A stretch of 64,000 nucleotides of DNA from JAIBJN01 sp963825255 (GTDB taxonomy: Bacteria; Actinomycetota; Thermoleophilia; Gaiellales; Gaiellaceae), in assembly GCA_963825255.1 (NCBI GenBank), contig CAWGSF010000008.1:157814-221813 (forward strand), written 5' to 3'. Shown here in pieces: positions 49,709 to 59,441 of this stretch. Under the pieces are notes generated by a model. It worked only from the letters and a program-made list of their open reading frames with translations, ran no database searches and was not told the DNA's origin. Numbering within the stretch: position 1 is the first letter of the stretch; every line of letters begins with the position of its first letter. Both the position numbers and the translations under genes were made by a program.

Positions 49709-50777
49709 TTAGTGAACCAGCTCGCGGGTGAGCCCCGAGGCAATCCGTCGCGCCTCGGCGTCGGCGGCGACGAGCTCGTCGAGCGATCCGGCCGGGGCAG
49801 GATCGACCAGGGCGAGGGTCCAGCTCGACGACGTCCGGGATGCCGAGGAACGGCAGCGCCCCCTCGAGGAAGGCCGCGACCGCGACCTCGTTGGCGGCGT
49901 TGAGGATGCAGGGCGCCGTCCCCCCGGCTTCACCGGCGGCTCGCGCGAGGCGGAGGCAGGGGAACGCGTCCTCGTCGGGCGAGGCGAACTCGAGGACGAG
50001 CCCACCCGCGAGGTCGAGCGGCTCGATCGGGGTCGCCGCGCGCTCGGGATAGGTGAGCGCGTACGAGATCGGCACGCGCATGTCGGGGTAGCCGAGGTGA
50101 GCGAGCGAGGCGCCGTCGCGCAGCCGCACGAGCGCGTGCACGACCGACGTCGGGTGCACGACCACCTCGATCCGCTCGTACGGGAGCGCGAAGAGGAAGT
50201 GCGCCTCGATGAGCTCCAGGCCCTTGTTCATCAGCGTCGCGGAGTCGACGGTGATCTTCGGCCCCATGCTCCACGTCGGGTGCGCGAGCGCCTGCTCGGC
50301 GGTCACCTGCGAGAGCTCGGCCCGCGTTCGCCCGCGGAAGGGCCCGCCGGACGCGGTGAGGACGAGCGAGTCGACGGACTCCGGCGCTCGCCCGTCGAGG
50401 AGCTGGAAGGCGGCGGAGTGCTCCGAGTCGACGGGGAGCAGCCGCCCTCCGCCCCGCTCCCAGACGGCGACGGCGAGAGGCCCGCCCGCCACGAGGCTCT
50501 CCTTGTTGGCGAGGGCGAGGTCGATCCCGTTCTCGAGCGTCCACAGCGTGGCGGGAAGCCCGGCGAACCCGACGACGGCGTTGAGGACGACGTCCGGCTC
50601 GGACCGTTCGAGCAGGTCGGTGAGGTCCCCTCCCACCTGGGTGAGCGGCGCGAGCCCGTCGATCGGCGCGGAGCCCGAGGCGGCCGCGACGAGCTGGAGG
50701 TCGGGATGGCTCTCGATGATCTCGAGCGCCTGGCGACCGATCGAGCCGGTCGCGCCGAGGAGGGCGACACGCTTCAC
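49709..50777 (-). pseudogene. dxr: 1-deoxy-D-xylulose 5-phosphate reductoisomerase, C-terminus frameshifted (+1)
   Basis: MEP pathway enzyme, NADPH-dependent. From ATG 50777: VALLGATGSIGRQALEII, LANKESLVAGG, PVDSEHSAAFQLL, LTASGGPFRG, PTWSMGPKITVDSATLMNKG. After FLGIPDVVE, near 49826, the frame turns to Arg-rich sequence; one base on, the frame reads TLALVDPAPAGSLDELVAAD and SGLTRELVH to TAA 49709. Length 1069 is 3n+1. As for proS, an extra base in the data is the likely cause. Confidence 0.9.
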
Positions 50778-50803
50778 CGGGGCCAGTGTAGGCGGCCGGT
50801 CTC

Positions 50804-51600
<797 letters not shown>

Positions 51601-51604
<4 letters not shown>

Positions 51605-52350
51605 CGACCGCCGAAGCGCCGGCGGCGGCTCGAGTACTGGGCGAGCGCCTCTCGGAGCTGGCGCTCTCCGAAGTCGGGCCACAGGGTGTCGACGAAGACG
51701 AGCTCCGTGTAGGCGAGCTGCCAGAGGAGGAAGTTCGAGATCCGCAGCTCGCCCGACGTCCGGATGAGAAGGTCGGGCTCGGGCATCTCCGGCGCGTAGA
51801 GCCGCGCGGCGATGGCGTTCTCGTCGATGTCCCGTGGGTCGACGCCCTCCTCGACGAGCCTCCGCGCCGCCTCGACGATCTCGGCCCGGCCGCCGTAGTC
51901 GAAGGCGATCCAGAGCTGGAGCCGCTCGTTGGCGGCCGTCTCGCCCTCGAGCCGCTCGATCTTCGCGAGCAGCTCGGGCGTCGCCCGGTCGCGCCGGCCG
52001 ATGAAGCGTGTGCGGACGCCCTCGCGGGCGAGGGCGGGGAGCTCGCGCTCGATCGTCTCGACGAAGATCCCCATGAGCGCGTCGATCTCGTCCGAGGGGC
52101 GCGACCAGTTCTCGGTCGAGAACGCGTAGACGCAGAGCGACTCGACACCGAGGTCGATCGCGGCCTCCACCGACCGCCGCAGCGCCTGCGTCCCGGCGCG
52201 GTGCCCCGCGGCGACCGGGAGCCGGCGGCGGCGGGCCCAGCGCCCGTTCCCGTCCATGATGATCGCGACCGAGCGCACGACGTCCGGAAGCTCGCGCTCG
52301 CCCGCGGGCCTGAAGCCCCGCAGTGTCCGCAGTCTCGTGAGCAGGTTCAC
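51601..52350 (-). CDS. uppS: Isoprenyl transferase (undecaprenyl diphosphate synthase type)
   Basis: 249 residues, cis-prenyltransferase for the lipid carrier of cell wall synthesis. The IMDGNGRWARRRRLP motif (about 30-45), GHRAGTQALRR, AFSTENWSRP, and the C-terminal PDLLIRTSGELRISNFLLWQ. GTG 52350. Coupled to cdsA by ATGA, and separated from frr by 25 bases. Confidence 0.96.
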
Positions 52351-52375
52351 GTTCCTAAGTCTGAAGGCGGCCGCC

Positions 52376-52933
52376 TCAGACCTCCATGATCTCCTCTTCC
52401 TTCTTCTTCAGAAGGTCGTCGATCTTCGTGACGTGCTCGTCCGTGAGCTTCTGGGCCCGCTCCTCGGCTCGCCGCTCCTCGTCGTCGCCCACGTCGCCGT
52501 CGCGCACGAGCTCCTTCAGGTGGTGCATGACGTCACGCCGGACGTTGCGCACCGCGACCCGCCCCTCCTCGGCGAGGTTCCGCACGACCTTGACGAGGTC
52601 CTTCCGCCGCTCCTCGGTGAGCTGCGGGATCGGGAGGCGGACGATCTTGCCGTCGTTCGAGGGCGTGAGGTCGAGCTCCGACTCGAGGAGCGCCCGCTCG
52701 ATCGTCTTGATGGAGCTGGGGTCGTACGGCTGGATCGTGAGAAGTCTCGGCTCGGGGACGTTGATCGTCGCCAGCTGGTTCAGCGGCGTCTCCTGCCCGT
52801 AGTAGTCGACCTTGACCCGGTCGAGCAGCGCCGCCGAGGCGCGCCCCGTGCGCACGCTGTTGAAGCCGTGGGCGGTGGCCTCTACCGACTTGTCCATGCG
52901 CCGCTTCGCGTCGTCGAGCAGATCGTCGATCAT
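52376..52933 (-). CDS. frr: Ribosome recycling factor
   Basis: 185 residues. All-helical first part with MDKSVEATAHGFNSVRTGRA, then LNQLATINVPEPRLL, and IVRLPIPQLTEERRKDLVK. Releases ribosomes after termination together with EF-G. ATG 52933 overlaps the pyrH stop by ATGA. Length matches RRF. Confidence 0.97.
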   Translation of the reverse strand: MIDDLLDDAKRRMDKSVEATAHGFNSVRTGRASAALLDRVKVDYYGQETPLNQLATINVPEPRLLTIQPYDPSSIKTIERALLESELDLTPSNDGKIVRLPIPQLTEERRKDLVKVVRNLAEEGRVAVRNVRRDVMHHLKELVRDGDVGDDEERRAEERAQKLTDEHVTKIDDLLKKKEEEIMEV

Positions 52934-53703
52934 GCGTCCCTCCGAGGCGTCGAGATGATCGTGCCGACCCGCTCGCCGGCGACGACGCGCTCGATCGTGC
53001 CCGCGTCGTCGAGGCCGAAGACGTAGATCGGCAGCCCGTTGTCCATGCAGAGCGTGAGCGCGGTCGTGTCCATCACCTTGAGGCCGCGCTCGATGGCCTC
53101 GAGGTGCGTCAGCTCGGGGAGGAAGCGCGCCTCGGGGTTGACGGCCGGGTCCCCGTCGTAGACGCCGTCCACGCCGTTCTTGCCCATCAGGATGGCATCC
53201 GCCCCCACTTCGAGGGCGCGGAGAGCCGCGGCCGTGTCCGTGGTGAAGAACGGGTTGCCCGTCCCCGCCGCGAAGATCACGATCCTGCCCTTCTCGAAGT
53301 GGCGGATCGCGCGTCGGCGGATGTACGGCTCGGCGACCTCGCTCACCGTGATCGCCGAGAGCACCCGGGTGTGGGCGCCGATGCGCTCGAGAGCGTCCTG
53401 CATCGTGAGGCAGTTGAGCACGGTCGCGAGCATCCCGGCGTAGTCGGCGGTCGCCCGGTCCATGCCCTCGGCCGCCGCACGCATCCCCCGGTAGATGTTC
53501 CCGGCCCCGATCACGATCGCCGTCTCGACGCCGAGATCGTGGACGCGCTTCACCTCGGCGGCGAGCGCCTCGACACGCTCGGGGCTGATGCCGTACGGCT
53601 CGTCGCCCATCAGCGCCTCCCCGGAGAGCTTGAGGAGGATGCGGCGGAAGACGGCGCCCTCCGGCGCCGGAGCGACCGCCTCCCGTTCGGCCCGTGCGCT
53701 CAC
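52930..53703 (-). CDS. pyrH: UMP kinase
   Basis: 257 residues from GTG 53703, which overlaps the tsf stop by GTGA. Amino acid kinase fold: RILLKLSGEALMG, AIVIGAGNIYRG, ADYAGMLATVLN, GTGNPFFTTDTAAALRA, MGKNGVDGVYDGDP. The first 18 residues are an extra lead; a later start is possible. Phosphorylates UMP to UDP. Confidence 0.96.
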   Translation of the reverse strand: MSARAEREAVAPAPEGAVFRRILLKLSGEALMGDEPYGISPERVEALAAEVKRVHDLGVETAIVIGAGNIYRGMRAAAEGMDRATADYAGMLATVLNCLTMQDALERIGAHTRVLSAITVSEVAEPYIRRRAIRHFEKGRIVIFAAGTGNPFFTTDTAAALRALEVGADAILMGKNGVDGVYDGDPAVNPEARFLPELTHLEAIERGLKVMDTTALTLCMDNGLPIYVFGLDDAGTIERVVAGERVGTIISTPRRDA

Positions 53704-54500
53704 CGGCCGACGTTGTAGAGCGCGAACGCCCGGACCTCGGCGTCGTGCTCGGCGAGCGCGCGGCCGACGGTCAGGCTCGGGTCGTGGATCCAGTCCTGGT
53801 CGACGAGCACGGTCGCCGCGAAGAAGCGCTTGGCGAGCATCCCCTCGACGATCTTCCCGCGGGCCTCCTCCGGCTTCGCCGTCACCTCGGGGAGCTTCTC
53901 GTAGATCGCCCGCTCGTTCTCGACGTCCGCCGGCGACACGTCCTCCCGGCTCACGTACCTCGGTCGCGCGGCGGCGATGTGCATCGCGACCATCCGGGCG
54001 AGCTCGGGGGTCGCCCGGGCGAGGACGAGGACGCCGATCTTCTGGGCGGGCGGGTGGATGTACGACGAGACGACCTCCCCCTCCGCCGCGACGTAGCGCT
54101 CGGCTCCGGCGAGAACGACGTTCTCGCCGAGCTTGGCCACGAGCGCGACGCGCTCCTCCTCGAAGGCCGAGACGGCCTCCGGCCCCTCGACGAAGACCAC
54201 GTCGAGGAGGTGCTGCGCGAAGTCGCGGAACTCCTCGTTGCCGGACACCGGCTCGGTCTCGCAGCCGACGGCGACGATCGCGCCGACCGAGCCGTCGACG
54301 CGCGCGAGCACGGCGCCCTCGGTCGTCTCCTTGCCCTCGCGCTTGGCAGCGTCGGCGAGGCCCTTCTCGCGGAGGAGCTTCCTCGCCTCCTCGAGGTCGC
54401 CGCCCGTCTCGACGAGCGCACGCTTGCAGTCCATCATCCCAGCGCCGGTCAGGTCGCGGAGCTCCTTGACGAGCGCCGCGGAGATCTCGGTGGTGCTCAC
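53700..54500 (-). CDS. tsf: Elongation factor Ts
   Basis: 266 residues, GTG 54500 overlapping the rpsB stop by GTGA. N-terminal LVKELRDLTGAGMMDCKRAL, VGCETEPVSGNEEF, and C-terminal domain with HIAAARPRYVSREDV. Nucleotide exchange factor for EF-Tu. Confidence 0.96.
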   Translation of the reverse strand: MSTTEISAALVKELRDLTGAGMMDCKRALVETGGDLEEARKLLREKGLADAAKREGKETTEGAVLARVDGSVGAIVAVGCETEPVSGNEEFRDFAQHLLDVVFVEGPEAVSAFEEERVALVAKLGENVVLAGAERYVAAEGEVVSSYIHPPAQKIGVLVLARATPELARMVAMHIAAARPRYVSREDVSPADVENERAIYEKLPEVTAKPEEARGKIVEGMLAKRFFAATVLVDQDWIHDPSLTVGRALAEHDAEVRAFALYNVGR

Positions 54501-55336
54501 TCGGCCGCCTCCCCGCCTTCCGCAGCCTCGGGCTCCGGCGCCTCGGCGACGGCGACCGCGGCCTTCTCCGGCTCCGCCTCGGTCTCGGCCTCGGCCTCCG
54601 CATCGGGCGCGCTCTCGGGCTCCGGGGCGGGGGCGGCCATCTCCTCGGCGGTGACCTTGCTCTTCCCGGCCTCGATCGCATCGGCGATCACGCGGACGAC
54701 GAGGCTGCAGGAGCGGATGGCGTCGTCGTTCCCGGGAATGACGAAGTCAGCGTCGTCCGGGTCGCAGTTCGTGTCGACGAGGGCGATCACCGGCAGGCCG
54801 AGCCGGCGCGCCTCCCGGACGGCGAGCTGCTCCTTGCGGAGGTCGATGACGAACACCGCGTCGGGCACAGACTTCATGTCGGCGACGCCGCCCAGGTTGA
54901 TCTCGAGCTTCTCGAGCTCGGCGACCATGGCGATCCGTTCCTTCGGGGGCAGGAGCTCGAGCTGGCCCTCGTCGCGCAGTCGCCGAAGCTCGTGCAGGCG
55001 GGAGATGCGCTCCGAGATCGTGCGCCAGTTCGTCAGAAGGCCGCCCAGCCAGCGGTGGTTCACGTACGGCATGCCGACCCGGATGGCCTCCTCCTCGATC
55101 GAGTCCTGGCACTGCTTCTTCGTGCCGACGAACAGGATCGCGCCGCCCCGCTCCGCGACATTGCGCGCGAAGGCGTACGCCTGCTCGACGAGCTCCAGCG
55201 TCTGCTGGAGGTCGATGATGTAGATGCCGCCCCGCTCCGTGAAGATGAAGCGGCGCATCTTCGGGTTCCAGCGGCGGGTCTGGTGGCCGAAGTGCACTCC
55301 GGCCTCCAGAAGCTCGCGCATGGAGACGACGGACAC
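54497..55336 (-). CDS. rpsB: 30S ribosomal protein S2
   Basis: 279 residues from GTG 55336, chosen because AGGAGG lies 6 bases upstream; ATG 55321 is the next option. Core: MRELLEAGVHFGHQTRRWNP, YIIDLQQTLELVEQAY, ILFVGTKKQCQDSI, NHRWLGGLLTNW, PVIALVDTNCDPDDADFVIP. An acidic tail of about 50 residues (Ala/Glu/Pro repeats) extends the C-terminus, as in several actinobacteria. Confidence 0.96.
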   Translation of the reverse strand: MSVVSMRELLEAGVHFGHQTRRWNPKMRRFIFTERGGIYIIDLQQTLELVEQAYAFARNVAERGGAILFVGTKKQCQDSIEEEAIRVGMPYVNHRWLGGLLTNWRTISERISRLHELRRLRDEGQLELLPPKERIAMVAELEKLEINLGGVADMKSVPDAVFVIDLRKEQLAVREARRLGLPVIALVDTNCDPDDADFVIPGNDDAIRSCSLVVRVIADAIEAGKSKVTAEEMAAPAPEPESAPDAEAEAETEAEPEKAAVAVAEAPEPEAAEGGEAAE

Positions 55337-55452
55337 GGATTCCTCCTCGGTTGGTTGTCGTATCGGCCGGCGGGAACGGGTGGAACCGGGCCAGTGCCCG
55401 GCACCGCCACCCGAGCGCTCCGCCGGGTCGGGTGCAAAACCGCCGCATTCTA
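55337..55452 (-). promoter_or_regulatory. rpsB leader with -10 element
   Basis: A -10 TAGAAT lies at 55452-55447 on the minus strand; no good -35 was found 17 bases upstream. The leader of about 100 nt can pair as ACCCGA...TCGGGT, inside GCACC...GGTGC. Ribosomal protein autoregulation is possible. Confidence 0.45.
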
Positions 55453-55478
55453 GCCGATGCCGTCCGTAGGCTGAGAGC

Positions 55479-56270
55479 GTGCACGGGGTCGTGAGGCAGT
55501 CCGCATGGGATCTTGCCGTCGAGTGCGTCGAGGAGGAGCTCGCCGGCGGAGCCGTTCCCTCGCTCGAGCGCCTCGGCCGTCTCGGGCAGCTGGGCTCCCT
55601 CCCCTCCTTCATCGCGGCGCTCGGCGACGACGAGGAGCCCGCGGCGCTCACGGCAGACTTCGCCCGCGAGCGCGAAAGCCTGGGCTTCGCCCCGGCCGAG
55701 ATCGCCGCCGAGCTCCTCACGCTCGGGAGCGTGCTCGAGCGCCACGGCGAGACGGATGCCCGCGGGATCGTCGACCGCTGCCTGCTCGCCTACGTGGACC
55801 GCGTCACCGGGGAGCTGGCCGAGCGGGCGCGCCGCGATCCCCTCACGGGGCTCCTCAACCACCGCGCCTTCCACGCCCAGCTCTCCGCGGAGGCCGCGCG
55901 TGCCCGCCGCTACCGCGGTCGGATCGCTCTCGTCGCCTTCGACCTCGACCGCTTCAAGGAGACGAACGACAGGGAGGGGCACCAGGAGGGCGACCGGCTG
56001 CTTCGGGCCTTCGCCGCCGCGCTCCAGGGGACCGTTCGCGCGACGGACTTCGCGGGTCGGACAGGCGGCGACGAGTTCGCCGCCCTCCTGCTCGAGGCCG
56101 AGCCCGACGACGTGAGCGTGTTCCTCGACCGGCTCAGGGAATCCGTCCCCGACGCTCTCGTGTTCAGCGCCGGCGCCGCGTTCCTGCCGGACGAGTCGTC
56201 GACCTCGGAGCAGCTCGTCGCGGCGGCCGACCGGCGGCTCTACGCGGACAAGGCCGTCCGCGCGGCCTAG
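55479..56270 (+). CDS. Diguanylate cyclase (GGDEF), soluble
   Basis: 263 residues, GTG start, divergent from rpsB. The first 115 residues are a helical region without recognised domain (PSFIAALGDDEEPAAL, ELLTLGSVLERHGETDARGI). The GGDEF domain has RDPLTGLLNHRAFHAQL, FDLDRFKETND, GHQEGDRLLR and an intact active site RTGGDEFAALL (about 195-205). It should make c-di-GMP. No RxxD inhibitory site at the usual position. No membrane helix. Confidence 0.93.
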   Translation: MHGVVRQSAWDLAVECVEEELAGGAVPSLERLGRLGQLGSLPSFIAALGDDEEPAALTADFARERESLGFAPAEIAAELLTLGSVLERHGETDARGIVDRCLLAYVDRVTGELAERARRDPLTGLLNHRAFHAQLSAEAARARRYRGRIALVAFDLDRFKETNDREGHQEGDRLLRAFAAALQGTVRATDFAGRTGGDEFAALLLEAEPDDVSVFLDRLRESVPDALVFSAGAAFLPDESSTSEQLVAAADRRLYADKAVRAA

Positions 56271-56273
56271 CGC

Positions 56274-59200
56274 CTAGAACCGCTTCTCGACCGAGCTGAC
56301 CTTGTCGGAGGCGTCCCGGCGCGCGCGGTCGGTCCCGGAGCCGCCCTTGATGGTCGTCTCCTTCTTCCCGTCGCGCGTGACGAGCGCGTCGTTGCCGCCG
56401 CCCGCGTCGAAGCGGTCCACGCCCTTGCCGCCCGTGAGCGTGTCGTTGCCGTCGCCGCCGCAGATGAGGTCGTTGCCGCCGCCGCCCTTGATCTTGTCGT
56501 TTCCGCCCAGGCCGACGATGACGTCGGCGCCGTTCGTGCCGGTGATCGTGTTGGCGCCGTTCGTTCCGATCCTTGTCGCGGGCTGGCCCAGGCAGCCCGG
56601 CCGGGCGAGCCCGTAGACCTCGAGCTCGGCCAGGTCGATCCAGCTCGCGTTGCCCTGATTCGAGAGCATCGTGAAGCGAACGAAGCCGACGCCGGTGCGC
56701 GGCGTGATCGGGATCGAATTGAGGTGGTGCGCCTGGCCCAGGGTGAAGGAGCCGGTATGCACCGTCGTCCACGACCCGCTCGCCCCCGTCTTCGAGACCT
56801 CGATCCGGTAGTCCCTCGTCGAGGCGTCGTCCGGGTCGCCGCAGATGGCGCCCGGATCGACCCCGAACTCGGTCACGTCGACGAACGACGGGAGCTTGAC
56901 GGTCAGCGAGCGCGCCGCCCCGATCTGGGACGACCAGCCGACGCCGAGGAAGTGGTCGATCGCCTGTCCCGGCCCGCACCCGAGCGCGCTGTAGTCCGGT
57001 CCCGTGAACGAGGACACGCGCCCGCCGCCGTCGTAGGCGGCCCAGTCGCGGCGGGTCTGGAAGTCGACCGGCGACTCGGTGTCCGCGACCACGGTGATGT
57101 CCTCGTCCGTCTCCCAGTGGAAGCCCGCCTTCGAGGCCGTCAGGGTCGGGTAGGTCGTCACGGGGACGTTCGCGAGCGAGTAGTGGCCGGCGGCGTCGCT
57201 GGTCGCGGAGAAGCCGGGCCCGTCGAACTCGACGTGGACGCCTGCCAGCGGGAGGCCGCTGTCCGAGTCGGTCACGGTGCCGGCGACCGATCCAACGCCG
57301 TCGCTCGGGTCCGGCGGCAGGGCAAAGCTCTCGACCGGCGCCATGTCGTTCGGGCCGTTGGTCGTGGCGAAGTAGCCCATCCCGCGCGCTGCGAAGACCT
57401 GCCAGATCTGGCTCTCGCGGTTCGTGCGGCCGCCGAGGACTCCGACCTGGTTGGCCGCGAGGATGGCGTCCCGCATCTCCAGGAAGGACGGGTTCGTCGG
57501 CGAGAGCCGCATCGCCTCGGTGACGAGGAAGCGGGTATCCGAGACGCCGACCGCGGTGCGGAGGTCCCAGAGCGTCTGCGCCCAGATCTCGCCGTCGGCG
57601 TGCACCTCGGGGCCGCACGAGCAGACCTTCCCCATGTCCCCGAGCGTGTACCCGCCGGCCGAGCCCGTCGCGCTCCCGCCGGGGCATGCGGTGTTCTTCG
57701 GCGTGAGCGGGCAGTCGAGCCCCTCGGTGCGGAGCGTGTGCTTGCCGTTGCCGACGTAGCGGTCGAGCGTGACCTCGCCGTTCGCGGCCGTGTTCTGCGC
57801 GTAGCCCTTCGCGACGAGGTAATCCATCGCGTACCAGTCGCTCCAGCCCTCGCCCATGGCGGCGGACTGGAACGCGTCGAGCGCGCCCCAGCCGTCCGCG
57901 TACGTGATCAGCCGGCTCGAGAGCCCGTGCGTGTACTCGTGGTAGACGACCGCCGCGTCGTCACCGCCGTTCACGTCGGGCGTGGGGTCGGTGGCGAAGC
58001 TTCCCGTCAGCGACGTGAAGAGGTACATCTGCATCCGCGGCGCAGAGCCGTCCGGAGGCGTGAACATGTTGGCGTTGTTCACGTGGTCGACGTTCGGCAT
58101 GTCCACGCCGAGGAACTGCCCCGCCTGCCCCGCCATCGCCCCGTCCGACGCGTGCGCGACGACCCTGTCTGCGCCGGAGAAAGTGCGGCTCGTCCAGGCG
58201 ATGTCGGGATCGTCCTCGAGGTGGTCGTGGAAGGCGTTGACGAAGTAGAAGACCTGGACGGCGTTCTGGCGCCGGTTGGCATACCACCCCGTCTGCTGCG
58301 GGTACGGGCCGTTGTCGAAGCTGTCCCAGGAGCACGTGCTCAGGTACGGAGCCGTCGGCGTGCAGAAGCCGTTCGCATGGGTGAAGGTCTGGAAGGGGAA
58401 GCCCGTGGGCGAGTCCGTGGGATCGGTCTCCTCGCTGCCCCACCGGCCCGAGTTCTGCGCGGCGTTGTCGTCGTTCCAGTCCGAGAACACCCGTGCATAT
58501 GTGCCGTTCAGCGTCACCGCACTCGCGGAAAGCCACCCGAGCGCCGTGAAGTCGCGCCAGGTCTGTGACCCGCCCGAGGCGGCGCCAGGGTAGTAGTCCC
58601 ACGCCAGCCCGCCGACCTCGCTCACCTTGTTCGCGCTGGCGAGGACGTCGCCGCTTTCCGCGTCGACGAGCGTCGTGTACACCTCGTCCGAGTCGGCGGT
58701 CGCCGTCACGCGCCACGCGAGGTGAGTGCCGTCCCCGTCGGTGACGAGCACGAGCGCCGCATCGTGGCCACCGGCGAACCGGGTGGCCTGCGCGAGGCCG
58801 CGTGGAGCAACGGTCGCCCGCGGCGGAGCGGAGACCGTGCGCCCGGCTGCGCGGAGCGCGGTCACGACGGCCGTGGCGGGGCCGACCGAGGCGTCAGCCG
58901 GAAGGTCGAGATCCGGGACCGGCGAGCCGCCGACGGTCAGGAGCCGTCCGTCCGAGGTGACCGTCGCGCGGAGGTCGTTCGCGAAGGCCGGGATTCCGCC
59001 GGCCGTCTGCGCCCAGAGAAGATGGTGCGCGCCCGCGGCATCCGTGTCGTCGCGGACGAGCCGGAGCCCGGCGAGGTCGTCCTCGTCGAGCCCGAACACG
59101 TCGGGGTGCTCCCGCACGTAGCCGAGCACCACGTCCGCGGGGCCCTCCGTCGACGGCTCGGTGAGGAAGCCGTCGAGGCGGGCGACGAAGCGCGGCGTGC

Positions 59201-59417
59201 CGGTGACGGGGTCGATGCCGACGGCGCCCACCGCGCCGAGCGAGGCGCGGAGCGCCGCCTGGCCCGAGCTGGGCGTGGCCGCACGGCCCACGGCCGGAGC
59301 GCGAAGGTTCTCGGATCCCGGGCTCGCTGCCGTGGCGGCGGAAACGCCCACGAGCAGGAGCGACGACAGGATCGCTGCCGGCAGCCGAAAGCGGGAGGGC
59401 GGGAGAGGACTGGGCAC
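56274..59417 (-). CDS. Secreted M36 (fungalysin-type) metalloprotease with RTX tail
   Basis: 1047 residues. Signal peptide (about 1-30), FTP/PepSY-like propeptide (to about 290), then the M36 domain with zinc motif YHEYTHGLSSRL near residue 492 and GEGWSDWYAMDYLVAKG near 522. After about residue 690: a carboxypeptidase-regulatory-like domain (GSVAGTVTDSDSGLPLAGVH), a discoidin-like segment, and about four RTX nonapeptides (GGDGNDTLTGG) near the end. It should digest proteins outside the cell, with calcium-dependent folding of the tail. GTG 59417. Confidence 0.92.
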   Translation of the reverse strand: MPSPLPPSRFRLPAAILSSLLLVGVSAATAASPGSENLRAPAVGRAATPSSGQAALRASLGAVGAVGIDPVTGTPRFVARLDGFLTEPSTEGPADVVLGYVREHPDVFGLDEDDLAGLRLVRDDTDAAGAHHLLWAQTAGGIPAFANDLRATVTSDGRLLTVGGSPVPDLDLPADASVGPATAVVTALRAAGRTVSAPPRATVAPRGLAQATRFAGGHDAALVLVTDGDGTHLAWRVTATADSDEVYTTLVDAESGDVLASANKVSEVGGLAWDYYPGAASGGSQTWRDFTALGWLSASAVTLNGTYARVFSDWNDDNAAQNSGRWGSEETDPTDSPTGFPFQTFTHANGFCTPTAPYLSTCSWDSFDNGPYPQQTGWYANRRQNAVQVFYFVNAFHDHLEDDPDIAWTSRTFSGADRVVAHASDGAMAGQAGQFLGVDMPNVDHVNNANMFTPPDGSAPRMQMYLFTSLTGSFATDPTPDVNGGDDAAVVYHEYTHGLSSRLITYADGWGALDAFQSAAMGEGWSDWYAMDYLVAKGYAQNTAANGEVTLDRYVGNGKHTLRTEGLDCPLTPKNTACPGGSATGSAGGYTLGDMGKVCSCGPEVHADGEIWAQTLWDLRTAVGVSDTRFLVTEAMRLSPTNPSFLEMRDAILAANQVGVLGGRTNRESQIWQVFAARGMGYFATTNGPNDMAPVESFALPPDPSDGVGSVAGTVTDSDSGLPLAGVHVEFDGPGFSATSDAAGHYSLANVPVTTYPTLTASKAGFHWETDEDITVVADTESPVDFQTRRDWAAYDGGGRVSSFTGPDYSALGCGPGQAIDHFLGVGWSSQIGAARSLTVKLPSFVDVTEFGVDPGAICGDPDDASTRDYRIEVSKTGASGSWTTVHTGSFTLGQAHHLNSIPITPRTGVGFVRFTMLSNQGNASWIDLAELEVYGLARPGCLGQPATRIGTNGANTITGTNGADVIVGLGGNDKIKGGGGNDLICGGDGNDTLTGGKGVDRFDAGGGNDALVTRDGKKETTIKGGSGTDRARRDASDKVSSVEKRF

Positions 59418-59441
59418 GTCGGGGAACCCCCGCGTCTCACG

